A stretch of DNA of 64,000 nt. Source: Pseudarthrobacter sp. fls2-241-R2A-127 (GTDB taxonomy: Bacteria > Actinomycetota > Actinomycetes > Actinomycetales > Micrococcaceae). The notes under the pieces were generated by a model. That model did no database searches, was not told the DNA's origin, and saw nothing but the letters and a program-made list of their open reading frames with translations. Shown here in pieces: positions 44,075 through 52,434 of the stretch. Within the stretch, counting starts at the first letter, position 1. Each line of letters opens with the position of its first letter. The position numbers were made by a program, and so were the translations under genes. Location: the NCBI RefSeq assembly GCF_030209355.1, contig NZ_JARVSF010000015.1, positions 94,605 through 158,604 of the forward strand, written 5' to 3'.

Positions 44075-44608
44075 CTAGGACGCGTCGAATAGAGATTCCT
44101 GCCAGACGATGCGGGGCGTTCGGATTTGGACATCCTCAACTGTGTGGTTCAGAGGGAATCCGCCGTCGTGGCTGAAGAAGTAGTCACACCCCAGGCGTAC
44201 GGCAGCGGCCAAATGCAGGGCATCGGCGGAGCGCAGCTGCTTCGAACTGTTGAAGCGGAGGTGTCCAAAATCTTTGACCATTCTGAGGGCATCTCGCGCG
44301 AGGAACCGATCGATTTCCGTCCACGCGGTTGACTCCGCCTGGAACCAGCCCCGGAGCAGATTCCGAACGCGGTCGGTGTTCTTCCGCGCAACGCCGTTGC
44401 ACAGGACTTCGGCTTCCAACAGAGGGGATGCAGCGAGACGGACCTGACCATTTTTGGCAGCTTCGAATACGGACAAAGCCGCTTTCCATCTGGGTTCGCC
44501 GCTTACCTGGTCAAGGTCCTCGTTTCGAGTAATTAGGTCTAAGTAGACGCACGCGTCCACATAGATGAGCGGCACCGGTAGGGTTATTCGATTGCTCTTA
44601 GGCACCCC
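44075..44608 (-). CDS. PIN domain RNase (VapC-like)
   Basis: 177 aa from GTG 44608, overlapping the upstream gene's stop by 11 bp. PIN acidic residues: Asp in IYVDACVYLDLI, Glu in LLEAEVLCN, Asp in SADALHLAAA and Asp in YFFSHDGGF. PIN proteins are Mg-dependent RNases, often toxins. The upstream 271-aa protein would be the partner. It is the last gene of a leftward set beginning with a DNA methyltransferase, which suggests an abortive-infection-like effector (inference). Confidence 0.85.
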   Translation of the reverse strand, partial: GVPKSNRITLPVPLIYVDACVYLDLITRNEDLDQVSGEPRWKAALSVFEAAKNGQVRLAASPLLEAEVLCNGVARKNTDRVRNLLRGWFQAESTAWTEIDRFLARDALRMVKDFGHLRFNSSKQLRSADALHLAAAVRLGCDYFFSHDGGFPLNHTVEDVQIRTPRIVWQESLFDAS

Positions 44609-45413
44609 GGATACCTCGCATGTAATCGTCCACTGTGATTCCGTCCAGCCAATCGGGGGCAATGCCCAGGAGCTCGTGGGGTGAAGGCATTCCGCTGTCG
44701 TCCTCCGGAAGGCGTTCGATTTCTGTGATTTCGATGCGTATTGCTTGCCCTTGGGCGTTGCGTGTTACCAAGCCACCGACCAGTACTCGGTGATTCCAGT
44801 GCTCTCGGAGAGCTTCAGATAATGCCGGCGCCGCATTACCCGAGACGGCGCGTTGGGTTTGCCTGTCGAATAGGCGGACGCGCAGGATGTTGCGGCGTGG
44901 GGTGGCGCCCACGGTGTCAAGGACGCCGGACAGGGATCCGTGCGCCGTGTCTTTGCCTTTCACTGCATCAGCGGCGTTTTCTCGGACTGTGGATGAGAGC
45001 ACAGCGGTCGTATTTATCTTGCCGTTGTAGGACGCCATCGATATTTGGCTGAATTCGTTGCCTGATGTTGCGATGCGTTTGATGCGTTCAACCGTTTCGG
45101 GACTGTACAGCTTAGGGATCTCCGCTCGTTCGCCAAGGCTGTTGATGCCTTCCACGAATGCGTCAATGGGGCGGAGCATGTCCGACAGGTCACGCCTTCG
45201 TGAGGAACTTCGCGGTTCGAGCCGTATGACTGCGTCATTTGCCTGGTGGTGGAGAGATTCGATAACCCAAGTAGGGCGTGCACCCCGGTGAAGGTAAAGT
45301 CGGTCGATCTCGCGCAGGGAGAGAACAACATCGTCTAAAGTTTTCGTGAACCGGTGAACGGCGGCTTTCTCCCGGCCTTCACGGAGGCGCACCTCCAGCC
45401 CGGTCGTAGTCAT
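44598..45413 (-). CDS. Unknown protein paired with the PIN RNase
   Basis: 271 aa, soluble, no signal or membrane helix. The N-terminal 100 residues are helical; the middle has FSQISMASYNGKINTTAVLS; the C-terminus reads RIEITEIERLPEDDSGM and WLDGITVDDYMRGIRGA. The tail, short and amphipathic just before the PIN start, looks like an antitoxin-type toxin-binding segment, so it may be a large antitoxin or a nucleic-acid sensor. I do not recognise a family. Its stop overlaps the PIN start; 70 bp separate it from the specificity-like gene upstream. Confidence 0.65.
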   Translation of the reverse strand: MTTTGLEVRLREGREKAAVHRFTKTLDDVVLSLREIDRLYLHRGARPTWVIESLHHQANDAVIRLEPRSSSRRRDLSDMLRPIDAFVEGINSLGERAEIPKLYSPETVERIKRIATSGNEFSQISMASYNGKINTTAVLSSTVRENAADAVKGKDTAHGSLSGVLDTVGATPRRNILRVRLFDRQTQRAVSGNAAPALSEALREHWNHRVLVGGLVTRNAQGQAIRIEITEIERLPEDDSGMPSPHELLGIAPDWLDGITVDDYMRGIRGA

Positions 45414-45483
45414 GGTTTAAAGCTAATGGATGATGAGCGGTCAGCAGTGCAGGCGGCACTTGACAAGCAGTGACGCCCTATCT

Positions 45484-47082
45484 TCACCATTCCGATGTCA
45501 GGGACAGTGTGGTCCCTGGGGCAAGTCCGGCGACGGTGTCGAAACTATTTGCGACGACGGGAGTGCGTGTCATGCGCTTACTAAGGCCGACAAGGTCTCC
45601 AACCCGCTTTTTAACACCGGCTTGCCAAGTTTTGAACTTGCCATCCCACGTGTTGAAAAGCTCCAAGGCATCTTCCTCGGAGGCAGGAAGAATAAGCGTG
45701 CCAGCAAAATCAGGACTAACCGCAAGATGTGCCCGAACTAGAGTCGCATGGATGTGCGACGGGGTCTCAACCCTTATGCGTTTGTTGATCAGGACCGAAG
45801 AGTCATCCAAAAGGTCGTAGGGCGTCGCCAACTCTTTGACCGGTCCGTGTTCAGGGACGGTGACGATTGTCGAGTCCAGAGTTCCTTCAGGGATGTCCAA
45901 GCCGGCGTCGATAAGACTCGGTGGACGGGAACAAAAGCGAAGGACAGATTCGGCAACTGGAGCGGCATCGAAAGCCTGCCGTGCCCGAGAGGCCTCTTGG
46001 ACTTTCCTTCCCTCGGACGCCTTTACTATTCGTTCTTCTGCGAGAGCGATCAATGCTTGGTGCACGTCCTGAAGCACCTCCGTGACATCATCTCGCCGCA
46101 ACATCAGCTGCAAACCGAGCCTGTCAAAGTTTTGCCGGTTGACCTCCTGCAGTTCCTGGGTGACCGACATAGCAGGGCGTCCCGAAATCTCATCAAACGC
46201 TGCCACCAAATCTTTGGTCTCATCCCCACTAAGCACCAGGGGATTCAGAATCGGAAGCATCATCAGCTCACGGATATAAGTCTGGAGCACGCCGTCCCCG
46301 CCGGCCCGGCGCCCGAACTGTTCAACCATCAAATGAGTCCAGGATAAATTAGCGATAGCGGCTAACGCGCGGGGATTGGTAAGGCCCGACGGAGGGCGCG
46401 AAACGAGGAAGTTGTCAGGTACTTGAACGCCTTCCGGAATCTCGGTCACGTAATGGACCTGACCCCGGCCTTTAACCCACACGATGCGTCCGGGAGGAGC
46501 GGGCTGGCTAGGGACGGCGTACCAGTTCTTGCGGGACGATGCCTGAGCGCGACCGGAAATGGCACCACCGGCGCGACGGCCGCTGGCTTTAAAGTCCGTG
46601 CTTTCGCCGTACTCGATGTACTTGAGCGTGTGCCGCAGCCTGTTGCTCGACAGCTCTTCAATGCTGTCTGTGACAGAGAACAAACGAGATGGGAGATCAT
46701 CGTCCGCAGTTATCACAAGGCGGGCCTCAACCTTTTTCGGGTTGCGAATGAGTTTTTGCAGCGAAGTACGCTCTAGCAGGTGACGGGCCCCGCCCCCGTC
46801 TTCTACCAATGCCACGCGTTGACGATCCCTACTGGTCCTCAGCTGCGCCTGCAAAAGTGCTTCTTCATCCGAGATCTCAGTTACGCAGAAAAACTTAACT
46901 GCTCGGGTGGGTATGCCGCTGTAGGGAGGGGCGATCTCGCCCAGAGGGACGAGCATGTCTTTCGCCTCTAAGCGGATGCGGCGGATATTTGGCGACTCCA
47001 CGAGGGCTGCGGACCAGCTGTTGAGCAGTGAGCCGCCAAACGCACTCTTTGCTCCCATAGTAGAAAAATCAACCGTACTCAC
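45484..47082 (-). CDS. Specificity-like subunit of a restriction-modification system
   Basis: 532 aa. Features include GEIAPPYSGIPTRAVKFFCV near the N-terminus, NWYAVPSQPAPPGRIVWVKG, a target-recognition-like segment FLVSRPPSGLTNPRALAAIA, and TYIRELMMLPILNPL before a coiled-coil part. The NWYxxPSQP... and later IPNP-like block occur in TaqI-like/type I target-recognition proteins. The start overlaps the methyltransferase stop by 4 bp (ATGA), so the two subunits are coproduced. Sequence recognised is unknown. Confidence 0.75.
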   Translation of the reverse strand: MSTVDFSTMGAKSAFGGSLLNSWSAALVESPNIRRIRLEAKDMLVPLGEIAPPYSGIPTRAVKFFCVTEISDEEALLQAQLRTSRDRQRVALVEDGGGARHLLERTSLQKLIRNPKKVEARLVITADDDLPSRLFSVTDSIEELSSNRLRHTLKYIEYGESTDFKASGRRAGGAISGRAQASSRKNWYAVPSQPAPPGRIVWVKGRGQVHYVTEIPEGVQVPDNFLVSRPPSGLTNPRALAAIANLSWTHLMVEQFGRRAGGDGVLQTYIRELMMLPILNPLVLSGDETKDLVAAFDEISGRPAMSVTQELQEVNRQNFDRLGLQLMLRRDDVTEVLQDVHQALIALAEERIVKASEGRKVQEASRARQAFDAAPVAESVLRFCSRPPSLIDAGLDIPEGTLDSTIVTVPEHGPVKELATPYDLLDDSSVLINKRIRVETPSHIHATLVRAHLAVSPDFAGTLILPASEEDALELFNTWDGKFKTWQAGVKKRVGDLVGLSKRMTRTPVVANSFDTVAGLAPGTTLSLTSEW

Positions 47083-49175
47083 TGCTCGAAGTCCTCGATA
47101 GTCATCGAATCAGACCTTTCCACCAGCTCGCTTTGCCGTATGAGATTGATGTCCCAACGAACATCGTCAGCATCGGACGCATTACCCCCCGACTTGAAAA
47201 TCTCGTCTATCAAATCTTCAGCCCTTTGGCCGCGAGGCAGCGTGGAATCAACCAGTTCAGCTACCGGCCGCTTCAAGCGGACAAACCTAATTTGATGCTC
47301 CGGGTCTATATGTGGGTTGGGCTCGTTCGCAACGGTTCCCGGATCATCAACTTTCCTAGCCAGGAGAAGGAGCGTGTTCTGTTTGGCGGCGAAGAACCGC
47401 TCAATTTTGGAGTCAATAATTGCGTCGATCTGGAAGTATCTGCCAAGAAAGCTCAGTACCGCATCGCCATAATTTGAGCTGAGTAGTGACCAAGACAAGA
47501 CAAAGGCTAGTCGTCCACCTGGCCGTAGGTACTGGGTAGCCCGAGCTACGAAGAACGCCCACAGATCAGCCTTCCCCGTGAAGTTAGGAAAGGCGATCTT
47601 GTCTTCCGCATGCACCTTTGAAAGAAGTTCGTGAATGTGCCGTCGCTCGTCCTGGCTTATGTTTTCGAACCGAATATAGGGGGGATTCCCGACGACGGCA
47701 TCAATTTGGGTCGGCATGAAGACCTTCCCCGTTTCAGGTAGCACGAGCTGGGTTGCGCCGCCGGGTGCCAGCTTGAAGAAGTCTGATACGACCACCCGTG
47801 GGTAGGCGGTATCTGCTTTGCTGTTAGCCAGCACCAAATTCAATCCCGTGAGGGAAGCCGCGAATTCAGCCAGTTCAACTGCGTACGTCTCGGACAGAGC
47901 CTGCTCATGACTAGACCCAAGCAGTGTCTTTCGATCGACGCACATGCTCACAAAGGTTCCAGCGCCCGCGGCAGGATCCATAACAACGTCATTGCCGCGT
48001 TCGATCGCGTAAGCAGCGGCAATCTCGGCTACGGGTTCAGGGGTGTAGTGGACCCCGGTAGCGTGGCGGTGTTCTTCGTCGAGAAGGGACTCGTAGAGTC
48101 CAGGCACATATTCTGCAGGGCCGCTCCAGTCGGAATCAGAAATAAGGCGAATCAGGCTGTCCCAGCGCCTACCAACGTCGCTGGCCGCTTGCGAAGCGGA
48201 CGGTACGAAGGCCACATCGTCCAAGGGACCAGGGGTGAATTGCACCTCGAAATCGCCGGTGTGATAGCGGGCGTGGTCGTAGAAGCCTTGGAGAGTCTGG
48301 GCAACCCGCGCGGGGTCTGTTGCTCTTGCGGGAACATCCAGCGCGTCCAACTTGAACCGTCCATCCCTGAGCCCGGAAGCGCGCAGGGCGGTGTAAACCA
48401 TCAGCCGTGTGGCAACCACAAAGCAAGCAATTTCCGCCACTTGAAGCGAGTCATCTTCTAACTGTTCTGGCTTCGTGGGATCAAGCTTCACACTCACACC
48501 AAACTGATCAGAAAGGATCTCTACGATTTGATCGTGAAAAGACTGATCATGCTGGACCGCCTCAGCAATGCGAACCGCAGCCTCCTGAGCAGCCTCATGG
48601 ACAGCATCGCGTAGATCCGAAACCTGCGGAGGGGCGCTCCGTTCCCTTTCCAGCTGGTTGGCCTCAACCTCATCTAGAAGCAATTCAACTCGGTCGATGA
48701 AGGTCATCCATTGCGAGCCGAGAGCGTCGCGGTTTTTCTTCAACGTCGCCTTGGAAGAGTGAGTCAGGTCTGTAACCAAGGGGTGTACGAAGAGCGGAGA
48801 GGTCGGCCGGGGGCCGTCATGAGTCGACCACAACGCGATTTCCTTGAAGTTGCACGTGCCATACCAAACCAAACCGCGACTGGCAGCCTTCTTATGAGCG
48901 TCTACCGTCATGACTGGGTCCCGCACATCTGCTACTTCAGGCCGCTTCATCTCAATCGCGACAACAGCGGTCTTCTTGCCCCTAAGCGTGACGTCACAGC
49001 GCAGCGTACTTCCGGAATCGGGATCACGGACATGCTCTTCAATTTCAGCCGACAGGATCCGTGCTGGCTTCTCATCACCCTGCTGACGTGCAGCCGCGCG
49101 GATTGCCGTAGGAGGGAGAATCCATGCCGCCATCGTCCTCTCGTCAGTGATGGACGAAGCTACCTTTGCGGCCAA
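47079..49175 (-). CDS. N-6 adenine DNA methyltransferase with nuclease-like N-terminus
   Basis: 698 aa from TTG 49175, preceded by AAGGGG; the frame stays open upstream to 49415, and ATG 49133 is an alternative. The N-terminal domain contains CDVTLRGKKTAVVAIEMKRP, a D...ExK arrangement as in restriction nucleases. Methyltransferase motif I is VMDPAAGAGTFVSM and motif IV is GNPPYIRF. A helical linker (about 150-330) joins them. This matches type I/IIG-like restriction-modification proteins where cleavage and methylation share one chain. It pairs with the specificity-like protein, an unknown protein and a PIN RNase. Confidence 0.88.
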   Translation of the reverse strand: MAAKVASSITDERTMAAWILPPTAIRAAARQQGDEKPARILSAEIEEHVRDPDSGSTLRCDVTLRGKKTAVVAIEMKRPEVADVRDPVMTVDAHKKAASRGLVWYGTCNFKEIALWSTHDGPRPTSPLFVHPLVTDLTHSSKATLKKNRDALGSQWMTFIDRVELLLDEVEANQLERERSAPPQVSDLRDAVHEAAQEAAVRIAEAVQHDQSFHDQIVEILSDQFGVSVKLDPTKPEQLEDDSLQVAEIACFVVATRLMVYTALRASGLRDGRFKLDALDVPARATDPARVAQTLQGFYDHARYHTGDFEVQFTPGPLDDVAFVPSASQAASDVGRRWDSLIRLISDSDWSGPAEYVPGLYESLLDEEHRHATGVHYTPEPVAEIAAAYAIERGNDVVMDPAAGAGTFVSMCVDRKTLLGSSHEQALSETYAVELAEFAASLTGLNLVLANSKADTAYPRVVVSDFFKLAPGGATQLVLPETGKVFMPTQIDAVVGNPPYIRFENISQDERRHIHELLSKVHAEDKIAFPNFTGKADLWAFFVARATQYLRPGGRLAFVLSWSLLSSNYGDAVLSFLGRYFQIDAIIDSKIERFFAAKQNTLLLLARKVDDPGTVANEPNPHIDPEHQIRFVRLKRPVAELVDSTLPRGQRAEDLIDEIFKSGGNASDADDVRWDINLIRQSELVERSDSMTIEDFEQ

Positions 49176-49482
49176 TGTTTCCCCTTCAATTTCATCGCGT
49201 GAGCGGTGCACTCCTCCCGCAGAGGGCAAACAACGTCCTAAATGACTTTGCCGCCTATGGGCAGATAACCGTGCCTTCAGGTTACAAGGCAGCGGTCCGG
49301 CAGCTGCCACTTGCGCAACTGTCAGCGACGTGTTGGCGGGGCCAGTGCAGAAGGACGGTAAGCAGCGCGGCCTCAGCCGGGATCGAATCAAGGCCTTAGC
49401 CAGGGCCAACGACACGGGCGGATGCAGGCTGGGGCTCCTCCTCTGTCATGGCGCCACGCTACCGCCGCCGGCCCTGTCGGGC

Positions 49483-49812
49483 TTAGGCGGCGGCCGCAGC
49501 CCCCGCGTCCGTGATGGCACCCAGCAGCCACTGCTCCGATAGTGGGTCGCGGCGCAGCTCGAATGTGCGCAGCGCCGACGTCGAGGTCAATCTGACCTGG
49601 ACCTGCCAGTGTTCGACGGTGACCAGGTCCCCGCAGCCGAACGCTGCCCGCTTGGCGGTGTTCCACCAGTCCGCCCGGGTGAACCAGCGCACCGGGTCCG
49701 CGGCCACGGCCCAGATCCGGCCTTCATACCTGACCGCCAGGGGAATTCCCTTCGCGGTAAACCGGACCTGCACCGGCGCATCCAAGGGTGTTTCACTTGC
49801 TGTTCTTGCCAC
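49483..49812 (-). CDS. Small protein of an SOS-type two-gene unit
   Basis: 109 aa from GTG 49812, inside the end of the preceding gene. VQVRFTAKGIPLAVRYEGRI then WAVAADPVRWFTRADWW forms a compact beta-rich domain that resembles DUF6504-type proteins, found next to translesion polymerase genes in actinobacteria (assignment tentative). The last segment is ELRRDPLSEQWLLGAITD. It is second behind a LexA-like box, so a DNA-damage role is plausible. Confidence 0.6.
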   Translation of the reverse strand: MARTASETPLDAPVQVRFTAKGIPLAVRYEGRIWAVAADPVRWFTRADWWNTAKRAAFGCGDLVTVEHWQVQVRLTSTSALRTFELRRDPLSEQWLLGAITDAGAAAAA

Positions 49813-50125
49813 GGGTCCGCTCTCCCAAATTCCTGTTCATCATTTCCTCCCGGCGGGTCACCGCCGAACTCCACACCCAAGTCCGGTACGTGACCGGCCC
49901 GTCCTTCCACGTCACTTCCGCTGCCTTCGCTGTCCAGGCAAACACTTCGCCGTCCACCAGCTCCGCGCAGTTCGGGAACCTGATCCACGCCTTCACCGGG
50001 ATCCCCGGATACCCGTTCTTGACCGGGAAGTGCTCGAAATCGAGCTCTTCCACGGTCAGTCCGATTGGGCCGGGCCGCCGCGCGTACTGCGCCTGCAGCG
50101 CGGCCGCGAACTCTTCGGAGGACAT
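49793..50125 (-). CDS. Small hypothetical protein behind a LexA-like box
   Basis: 110 aa. N-terminal helix SSEEFAAALQAQYARRPGPI, then strands VKAWIRFPNCAELVDGEVFA and KDGPVTYRTWVWSSAVTRR. It overlaps the next gene by 20 bp. No catalytic motif recognised. A probable SOS box at 50137-50151, 12 bp upstream of its ATG, suggests damage-inducible expression. Confidence 0.6.
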   Translation of the reverse strand: MSSEEFAAALQAQYARRPGPIGLTVEELDFEHFPVKNGYPGIPVKAWIRFPNCAELVDGEVFAWTAKAAEVTWKDGPVTYRTWVWSSAVTRREEMMNRNLGERTRGKNSK

Positions 50126-50136
50126 ACCACAACCTT

Positions 50137-50151
50137 AGAACATATATTCGA
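50137..50151 (-). promoter_or_regulatory. LexA-like (SOS) box
   Basis: AGAACATATATTCGA matches the actinobacterial SOS consensus (GAAC-N4-GTTC with flanking C/G) at all but one or two places: GAAC ATAT ATTC. Placed 12 bp before the start of the 49793-50125 gene. Confidence 0.55.
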
Positions 50152-50233
50152 ATAGACACGCCAAAGAACGGCGGCCATGGTGCTGGCCGCCGACTCCCAT
50201 CATGGGGGAGGGGTACGACAACGAGGACCAGGG

Positions 50234-50668
50234 CTATAACCCAGTGGGGACAGCTTTGAGCTGTGCGGAGGGCTCCACCTGCCCGCCAATGGGCATAACC
50301 CGGGGCAAGAGCCCTGGTTTCCGCTGCGCTGCATCCAGGAACCGGTCCTTCGCTGCGCTTAGGCCTGTAAATGCTTGTTTGTCCCTTACATGTGGCTGGG
50401 TTATTCTCCGTAACGCGCGCTCCCGCGCCGTCTTCCCGTGAGCGACCGGCAGCCGCCCCTGGGCATCGTGAAAGGCCAGGACCTCGGCAAGGTTCCGCAG
50501 CCCCACCTCGGTTGTGCGCGGTTCCGGCGGCGGTGCCAAGGCCGCCTTGCGCTCATCCTGGAGGCGTGGGTCCTGTTTGGCCGCGATTTGCAGGTGATAC
50601 CGGACGGTTGTTTCCGCGACGCCGGCCCAGGCCGCGATCTTCGACGTCGGCGTCCCCGATCGGTACAT
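50234..50668 (-). CDS. HTH protein with helicase-associated-like tail
   Basis: 144 aa from ATG 50668; sequence with RRLTLSFVQ extends upstream without a start, so the 5' end may be lost. The N-terminus is a resolvase-type HTH, GTPTSKIAAWAGVAETTVRY. The C-terminal part NLAEVLAFHDAQGRLPVAHG resembles helicase-associated (HA) domains common in plasmid proteins of Arthrobacter-like bacteria. It is probably a nucleic-acid binding protein or a truncated larger protein. Confidence 0.55.
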   Translation of the reverse strand: MYRSGTPTSKIAAWAGVAETTVRYHLQIAAKQDPRLQDERKAALAPPPEPRTTEVGLRNLAEVLAFHDAQGRLPVAHGKTARERALRRITQPHVRDKQAFTGLSAAKDRFLDAAQRKPGLLPRVMPIGGQVEPSAQLKAVPTGL

Positions 50669-50724
50669 CTGAACGAAACTCAGGGTCAGGCGCCGCCCGC
50701 CGATTGTCTGTCATCGGCTCTCGC

Positions 50725-51093
50725 CTAGGAGGCGTCGCTGTAGGTCTGCTCTGGCCACTTCCATCGGCCGTCCGGCTCGATGCTGTAATTCATTTGGCCG
50801 AAGAGGATGTCGCTCGTTCCGTCCGGGTTTCCTCCACGGGCCGCGTAGAGGGCCTTGGCCTTGATGCCGCGGCGCTTAAGGCTCCGCAGAGCTAAGCAAA
50901 CTGCGGTCAGTGCACCGGCCAGGGGAATTCCGATCAGGGCCCACTGACGCACCCCAAGCCAGTGAAGGAGGAAGAGCGGCGCTATACCCGCAAGGGCAAC
51001 GTAAAAGGTCAACCCGAGGGCCATGTTCACCCTCAGTTCCCAGTTGGCCGGCCGGTTGTGGATGTCGTAGAGCTCATCATCGGGTGAAGTCAC
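50725..51093 (-). CDS. Small two-helix membrane protein
   Basis: 122 aa from GTG 51093, 5 nt after AGGAAGG; a longer frame exists to 51462 but overlaps the neighbour. Two helices (about 25-45 and 48-72) and a cytoplasmic tail with DGRWKWPEQ. It is the third of three adjacent leftward membrane-protein genes. No function recognised. Confidence 0.65.
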   Translation of the reverse strand: MTSPDDELYDIHNRPANWELRVNMALGLTFYVALAGIAPLFLLHWLGVRQWALIGIPLAGALTAVCLALRSLKRRGIKAKALYAARGGNPDGTSDILFGQMNYSIEPDGRWKWPEQTYSDAS

Positions 51094-51362
51094 AGTGTCC
51101 TTCCTATCAGGATCCGTCGCTCTTGCTTGCCCAGGTTCATGCTGTGGCCGCCCGCCCCGGGATTGGGAGCTTTCACCCTGTGTGTCTACGACGATGCTCC
51201 TATAGCCGTCAAATTGAATTTCGGGAGGAGTGGGTGATTCTGTCAACTGGTTTTCGTCTGGCTGGACGGCTATCGCGGACCCACTGAGTGGCTGATTCGA
51301 GCCAAAGGTTTGGACGTGCTGCCTGCGACGTGGGATCAACCGAAGTGTGGAGCTGGTCCCCG

Positions 51363-51797
51363 CTACCGACGAGATATTTCCAGGGGGACGGTCCCGTTGA
51401 TGGTTGCGATGTAGGTGGCCATGAAGGCGTATCCGAGAACGTAGACGAGCGTATAGGGCCATCTCGTTTTGGCTTGGGCATCTGCAGGGAGGGCCCTGCG
51501 TCCGTTATTGCTGGCGAGCCTGGTCCGCAGGTCCGTGACCTTGACGCGGTATAGGAATAGCGACGATAAAAAGAGGGCTGCCGCGATGAAGGCCAGCGCG
51601 GGTATTCCGACTAAATCGGTGGTCAGGGGAAGAATCATTGCCAGAAGACAAAGGCCCGCGTTGCAGAAGGCGTTGATCACGCCAAGGATTCTGTCCATCC
51701 GTGACCCCCTCTTCAGAGCGGGATTCCTGTACCGTCCCCAGTAAGCCCCAGCTTGGCCAATAAAGGCACAAAAGACATAGATCAGGATTCTATTCAC
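51363..51797 (-). CDS. Small membrane protein, about four helices
   Basis: 144 aa with hydrophobic segments at about 3-20, 40-60, 65-85 and 115-135. The first helix sits at the very start (MNRILIYVFCAFIGQAGAYW), consistent with N-terminus in the cytoplasm. Three bases after the stop of the 51801 gene, so cotranscribed. No family recognised. Confidence 0.6.
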   Translation of the reverse strand: MNRILIYVFCAFIGQAGAYWGRYRNPALKRGSRMDRILGVINAFCNAGLCLLAMILPLTTDLVGIPALAFIAAALFLSSLFLYRVKVTDLRTRLASNNGRRALPADAQAKTRWPYTLVYVLGYAFMATYIATINGTVPLEISRR

Positions 51798-51800
51798 GGC

Positions 51801-52385
51801 TCAGAACAGACTGAATGCATCGGTGGCCTTCGGGTAGCCAAGTTCCTCCAAGCACGCGAGCACGGTGGCGGGTTCGCGTGTTACGAATGTCCATGGGCGA
51901 CCAACGACAGGTATAGCTCTGACACCTTGGTAGGGAGCTAACCATGTCCGCACACATTGGATCTCTACTACGTCCTCCCGCTTAAGAATCCAGGGCCCAA
52001 CGAACCGTCCCAGGCCATACGCCAGGCTGAACTCCAAAGCTTCCGCCGTCGGGCTCAGCACCAGCATCCGCAACTGCGGCGAGACCCTAAAGACCACGGG
52101 TTGGTTTCCCCACGACTTGGATACGGCTTCGGCTTTCACGGGTATGGTCCCACCGCCGTCGAAGTGCTCCTCCTCAAGAAATACTTCGGGGAGTGCCGGT
52201 TCTTTCCTCAGGTTGGTGACGGCCACTGCGATTCCGACCACGGCAAGCTGCACCCCGGAGATCATAAGCTGACCGGGCGTGGGATTCATGGCAGCAAAAA
52301 TGACCGCCGTGAGCAGGAAAAAGAGCTCGAGAACTGTGATCCTGATTCGAGGGAAGCGCCGCGAATAACGTTCCTGCCCATTCAT
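51801..52385 (-). CDS. Membrane protein with soluble PH-like tail
   Basis: 194 aa. Two helices near the N-terminus (about 17-33 and 38-58), then a soluble domain of about 130 residues: VVFRVSPQLRMLVLSPTAEA, ILKREDVVEIQCVRTWLAP and PWTFVTREPATVLACLEEL. The strand pattern followed by a terminal helix resembles a bacterial PH domain. First gene of the three-gene membrane set. No function recognised. Confidence 0.6.
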   Translation of the reverse strand: MNGQERYSRRFPRIRITVLELFFLLTAVIFAAMNPTPGQLMISGVQLAVVGIAVAVTNLRKEPALPEVFLEEEHFDGGGTIPVKAEAVSKSWGNQPVVFRVSPQLRMLVLSPTAEALEFSLAYGLGRFVGPWILKREDVVEIQCVRTWLAPYQGVRAIPVVGRPWTFVTREPATVLACLEELGYPKATDAFSLF

Positions 52386-52434
52386 CGCGGCCCCCGATGA
52401 CTGATGTTGCCGCCCTCGATAGCCAACTGGTTGA

